A DNA stretch of 9,848 nucleotides from Lachnospiraceae bacterium (lineage in GTDB: Bacteria; Bacillota_A; Clostridia; Lachnospirales; Lachnospiraceae). Below the pieces are notes generated by a model. It did no database searches. It worked only from the letters and a program-made list of their open reading frames with translations, and was not told the origin of the DNA. Shown piece by piece: positions 7,501 to 9,848 of this stretch. Each line of letters starts with the position of its first letter. The first letter of the stretch is position 1. The DNA lies in the NCBI GenBank assembly GCA_031262285.1, contig JAISHZ010000187.1:1-9848 (forward strand), in the 5' to 3' direction. The translations under genes and the position numbers were made by a program.

Positions 7501-8401
7501 GGGAGCGTTGGGGGTTCCCGAATTTGGGACGGAATTTGTCATACAAATGCTTTTAGATACCAAACCGACGTCCTTTTCGGATCTGGTTCGGATCTCCGGA
7601 CTTTCCCACGGTACCGATGTATGGATCGGCAACGCACAAAAACTCATAGCAGACGGGAACGCCACCATTTCCACTGCAATCTGTACCCGAGATGATATTA
7701 TGTTATATTTGATACAAATGGGTGTGGAGAGCAGTCTGTCGTTTACGATTATGGAAAGTGTCAGAAAGGGCAAGGGACTAAAAGACGAGTGGATCAGCGC
7801 CATGAAGGAAAAGAATGTGCCGGATTGGTATATATGGTCCTGTAAAAAGATTCAATATATGTTCCCGAAAGCGCATGCTGCTGCCTATGTAATGATGGCA
7901 TGGCGAATCGCTTATTGTAAAGTATATCATCCATTGGCATATTACGCGGCATACTTTAGCATTCGTGCAAAAGCATTCTCCTATGAATTAATGTGTCAGG
8001 GACAGGCATATTTGGAAAAGGTGATGGCGGATTATAAACGCCGCTATGATGATCTTTCCAATAAAGAAAAAGATAGTTATTCCGATATGAAAATCGTTCA
8101 AGAGATGTACGCAAGAGGGTTTGTATTCCTACCATTAGACATCTACCGCGCGAAAGTAAGGCATTTTCAGATCATCGACGGTAAGATCATGCCGTCGTTG
8201 AACAGCATAGACGGACTGGGCGAAAAAGCTGCCGAATCCATCGTGGAGGCGGTATTGAATGGTCCTTTCCTCTCCAAAGATGATATTCGGCAGCGTACAA
8301 AGCTTTCAAAGACATTGGTAGATCTCATGGATGAACTCAAACTTTTGGGAGACCTGCCCGAGTCCAATCAGATTAGTTTATTTGAATGGATACCCGAATA
8401 A
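4538..8401 (+). CDS. polC: DNA polymerase III alpha subunit, PolC type, lacking the inserted 3'-5' exonuclease domain
   Basis: A 1287-residue replicative polymerase of the Gram-positive PolC type. Layout: N-terminal domain (~1-230) starting with the clostridial-like MVKPFFEAFP; OB fold (~250-335); PHP domain (~350-590); polymerase palm, fingers and thumb (~640-1200); C-terminal tail. The Zn site is C752, C755, C781, C784. Catalytic aspartates lie in PDIDLNFSGEYQ (D810, D812) and KLDILGHDDP (D935). HPGGIVVLP, PEFGTEF and ISGLSHGTDVW are also kept. A clamp-binding motif QISLF is at 1278-1282. PHP ligand positions are all filled: H356, H358, D365, H390, E428, H452, C502, D579, H581. In Bacillus PolC (1437 residues) a DEDD exonuclease is inserted after YGLEANIVDD; here YGMEAYLVDD (425-434) is followed after ~16 residues by YHAILLAKND (451-460), and no DxExTG motif occurs anywhere. 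The frame is uninterrupted. The ribosome binding site is GGAAGG at 4521-4526, a rather long 11 nt from the ATG. Confidence 0.96.
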   Translation: MVKPFFEAFPLLKLEKSTKEIMEKTTIERISSTKDRRILRIYLKANDIVAKKHIRTAEAEIQKQIFHTTKTTVYIYEHFVLGEEVTIRQFMDQYRGSILEELKAYSHIEYVAFLSGQIEYEEEGNVKLTIDDTLPNREKSNDLSRILEKILTQRCHFSASVRILYRSVPEKNEDDYVDVLEERIPEPPRLPSGSDPKEPVVATKSFAYMKKSKNAGSSGVVRPLKRGDHPDLLYGKDFDGNAIPIQDITDEIGQVIVRGQIRKVERRNIKNEKSIVTFDLFDFTDTIRVKVFVPTPQVEELENALKLGSYIKLKGTSVLDNFDHDIGIASVSGIKTILDFSIKRKDQAPKKRVELHCHTKMSDMDGVSEAKDLVKCAYEWGHCAIAITDHGVVQAFTEANHVWHDLWKKKKDQFPDRQSFFKIIYGMEAYLVDDLNTDSNDTESLKKLPSYHAILLAKNDLGRIHLYRLISLSHLHTFYKRPRILKSDFIKYREGLILGSACEAGELYRALLAQKPDEDIHKIVSFYDYLEIQPVGNNQFLIASEKFPDITSTDDIRALNKRVVELGESYHKPVVATCDVHFLNPEDEIYRRIIMKGKGFTDADLQPPLYLHTTEEMLEEFSYLGSQKAQEVVIDNTNLIADQVESIDPVRPDRCPPDITDSDQILTQICYQKAHEIYGEKLPDIVEKRLEKELHSIITHGFAVMYIIAQRLVWKSVEDGYLVGSRGSVGSSFVATMAGITEVNPLSPHYVCPHCYYSDFESEAVKAYSGRAGIDMPDRECPLCKTKLSKDGFDIPFETFLGFKGDKEPDIDLNFSGEYQSAAHKYTEVLFGTGQTFRAGTIATLADKTAYGYVKKYFEEKEIPKRGCEIDRIVAGCTGVRRSTGQHPGGIVVLPVGEDINSFTPVQHPANDMTTDIVTTHFDYHSIDHNLLKLDILGHDDPTMIRMLQDLTGVKPEEIPLDDPLVMSLFRNTKALGIEPDQIGGCKLGALGVPEFGTEFVIQMLLDTKPTSFSDLVRISGLSHGTDVWIGNAQKLIADGNATISTAICTRDDIMLYLIQMGVESSLSFTIMESVRKGKGLKDEWISAMKEKNVPDWYIWSCKKIQYMFPKAHAAAYVMMAWRIAYCKVYHPLAYYAAYFSIRAKAFSYELMCQGQAYLEKVMADYKRRYDDLSNKEKDSYSDMKIVQEMYARGFVFLPLDIYRAKVRHFQIIDGKIMPSLNSIDGLGEKAAESIVEAVLNGPFLSKDDIRQRTKLSKTLVDLMDELKLLGDLPESNQISLFEWIPE

Positions 8402-8429
8402 AACGGTGTGACTCTTTCAAAGAAACAAA

Positions 8430-9707
8430 TTACTTCTCCGCTGCAAGCAGTTTTTTACGTCCCGCGAACAAAAACAAAAATCCAATTCCGAATAATACGA
8501 TGATGGACAGGATGGAGAAAGAACTCCGTCCTGTTACGCTTTTGATCAAAGCATACAGAAGCGGTCCCAAAACAGCCGCGAACTTACCGAAAATATCATA
8601 AAAGCCAAAATACTCACCGGATCGTTCGGGAGGAACCAATTTCCCAAAATAGGAGCGCGATACGGCTTGAATCCCGCCTTGTACCGTCCCTACCAAGACA
8701 GCTAAAATCCAGAATATCACCAATGCGGTGTCCACTCCAAAATAAGCTTCTTCGAGACCAAATCCCATGACAAAACCCAATATACATATAAAGAAGTAAA
8801 CCACTACCGCAAACATGATCAGTCGCAACGCTGTGACGCGGCGGCTGAGATTCCCAAACAACAAAGCAAAAGGGATCGCGACAAGCTGTGTAACCATCAA
8901 AGCGACGATCATCCCGGTAGAATCCAGTTGAAGGGTCGCACCATACGCGGTCGCCATCCCGATCACCGTATTCACTCCATCAATATAGAAGAAGTAAGCA
9001 CATAAGAAGATCAAAGTTGCCGAATCGCGAGAAATCGCTTTTGCGGTATAAAAAATGGAGGAAAATGTAATTGCGATCAAATGCTTCTCCGGCTTTACTT
9101 TACCGTATTTTTGCTTGACGTGTTTTAAGAAAGGAATGGTAAAGACTGCCCACCAGACAGCTGTAAGAATCACAGAGATGCGAACCGGTGTGGTACCGGT
9201 AAGACCAATCTTGTCACCGAATGTGATCAGTAAGATGCTGATCAAAAAAGGAATCGTACTGCCACCCAGATAGCCGCTCGCGTAAGCGAGAGCAGAGACT
9301 TTGTCCATACGATCACGAGAAGTGATATCTGTCAAAAAGCTGTCACTGAGGAGCAATGTCCCGGACCAGCCGATGTGAGAGAGCACATACCCAACAATTA
9401 AAAGCGGCCAAGAAGTCACGATTCCGGCAAATAGAGTAAACCCGACTCCGATGACCAGAAATATTTGAAACAGTTTGGTTTTCCATCCTTTATAGTCAGC
9501 CAATGCACCGACAATCGGAGCGCACAAAGCCATCAAAACAGTGGCGATACTAGTAGCGATCCCCCACCAAAAATCTCCGGCTTCTCCGGAGCCGGCGCTT
9601 ACGGTGGAAAAGTAAATCGGGAAGATGGCTGCGACCATAATCGTAGCATAGGAGGAGTTGGCCCAATCGTAGGTGATCCAACTTTTCTCTTCTCTAGTCA
9701 GTTTCAT
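8430..9707 (-). CDS. MFS transporter, UMF1/Atg22-like family
   Basis: A 425-residue integral membrane protein with about 12 hydrophobic segments. It has the family's N-terminal signature YDWANSSYAT (13-22), a cytoplasmic loop GALADYKGWKTK (68-78) after helix 2, TDITSRDRMDKVSALAYASGYLGG (~126-149), and near the C-terminus QGGIQAVSRSYFGKLVPPERSGEYFGFYDIFGK, the bacterial form of the conserved second half. These proteins are secondary transporters of the plasma membrane. Yeast Atg22 exports amino acids from the vacuole, but substrates of the bacterial relatives are mostly unknown and none can be read from the sequence. The ATG at 9707 has AAAGGAG 5 nt upstream. The gene converges on polC with 28 nt between stop codons, is transcribed from its own promoter and seems monocistronic within the window. 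Confidence 0.9.
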   Translation of the reverse strand: MKLTREEKSWITYDWANSSYATIMVAAIFPIYFSTVSAGSGEAGDFWWGIATSIATVLMALCAPIVGALADYKGWKTKLFQIFLVIGVGFTLFAGIVTSWPLLIVGYVLSHIGWSGTLLLSDSFLTDITSRDRMDKVSALAYASGYLGGSTIPFLISILLITFGDKIGLTGTTPVRISVILTAVWWAVFTIPFLKHVKQKYGKVKPEKHLIAITFSSIFYTAKAISRDSATLIFLCAYFFYIDGVNTVIGMATAYGATLQLDSTGMIVALMVTQLVAIPFALLFGNLSRRVTALRLIMFAVVVYFFICILGFVMGFGLEEAYFGVDTALVIFWILAVLVGTVQGGIQAVSRSYFGKLVPPERSGEYFGFYDIFGKFAAVLGPLLYALIKSVTGRSSFSILSIIVLFGIGFLFLFAGRKKLLAAEK

Positions 9708-9764
9708 AAGTACTCCTTTCCTGTTGCGGAATGCGTATCTTGAAATAAAACACCGATAGGGTCT

Positions 9765-9793
9765 ATTTTAAGACAAATCAAAAAAAATGGCAA
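9765..9793 (-). promoter_or_regulatory. Sigma-A-type promoter for the MFS transporter gene
   Basis: On the minus strand: -35 TTGCCA (9793-9788), a 17-nt spacer containing a T-run, -10 TAAAAT (9770-9765). The predicted start near 9758 gives a leader of about 50 nt with AAAGGAG at 9719-9713. I see no structured leader. Confidence 0.65.
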
Positions 9794-9848
9794 TCCACTA
9801 TTTCGTCGGAAAGCGTTAGTTACAATTCAGGCGTTCGCCGATCTACGT

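Noticed and set aside
2244..8401. A functional link between the stand-alone PHP phosphatase and the exonuclease-less PolC because both are PHP proteins.
   Set aside because: The stand-alone protein carries histidinol-phosphatase-type motifs and length, is transcribed divergently and pairs with the transporter-kinase gene; shared fold alone is not evidence.
8440..8456. CTGCAAGCAG followed by six T on the plus strand as a terminator for polC.
   Set aside because: The stem would be 3-4 bp with a 2-4 nt loop inside the coding end of the MFS gene, too weak to call.
9820..9846. Possible C-terminal codons of a further minus-strand gene entering from the right edge (nine codons ending in TAA).
   Set aside because: Too short to distinguish from chance; no recognisable protein end.

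Overview
The window looks like a stretch of chromosome from a low-to-moderate GC Bacillota, probably a clostridium-like anaerobe. The evidence is a PolC-type replicative polymerase, strong AAGGAG-like ribosome binding sites, sigma-A-type promoters with 17-nt spacers, an ispG-polC gene pair and a clostridial-type citrate synthase. It holds six genes and no phage, insertion sequence, CRISPR, rRNA or tRNA that I can see.

Left part, minus strand (1-3150). A PHP-family histidinol-phosphatase-like gene (2244-3068) has a good promoter at 3122-3150 and is followed after 13 nt by a 552-residue fusion protein (572-2230). The fusion joins an ECF-transporter S component to an unnamed middle domain and a uridine-kinase-like P-loop kinase. 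After a 133-nt gap comes the N-terminal 146 codons of a citrate/2-methylcitrate synthase, which runs off the window at position 1.

Centre, plus strand (3231-8401). From a divergent promoter, ispG (MEP isoprenoid pathway, 4Fe-4S enzyme) is followed by polC. The 161-nt gap between them is packed with hairpins. Its last element holds an anti-Shine-Dalgarno sequence that can pair either with a local repeat or with the polC ribosome binding site.

Right part, minus strand (8430-9793). A UMF1/Atg22-like MFS transporter converges on polC, 28 nt away, and has its own promoter at 9765-9793.

The most notable observation is that this PolC (1287 residues) goes straight from the first half of its PHP domain to the second. 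The DEDD 3'-5' exonuclease normally inserted there is absent, while all PHP metal-ligand positions and all polymerase catalytic residues are kept. The other points of interest are the transporter-kinase fusion, the structured polC leader, and a three-box palindrome next to the divergent promoters at about 3150-3180.
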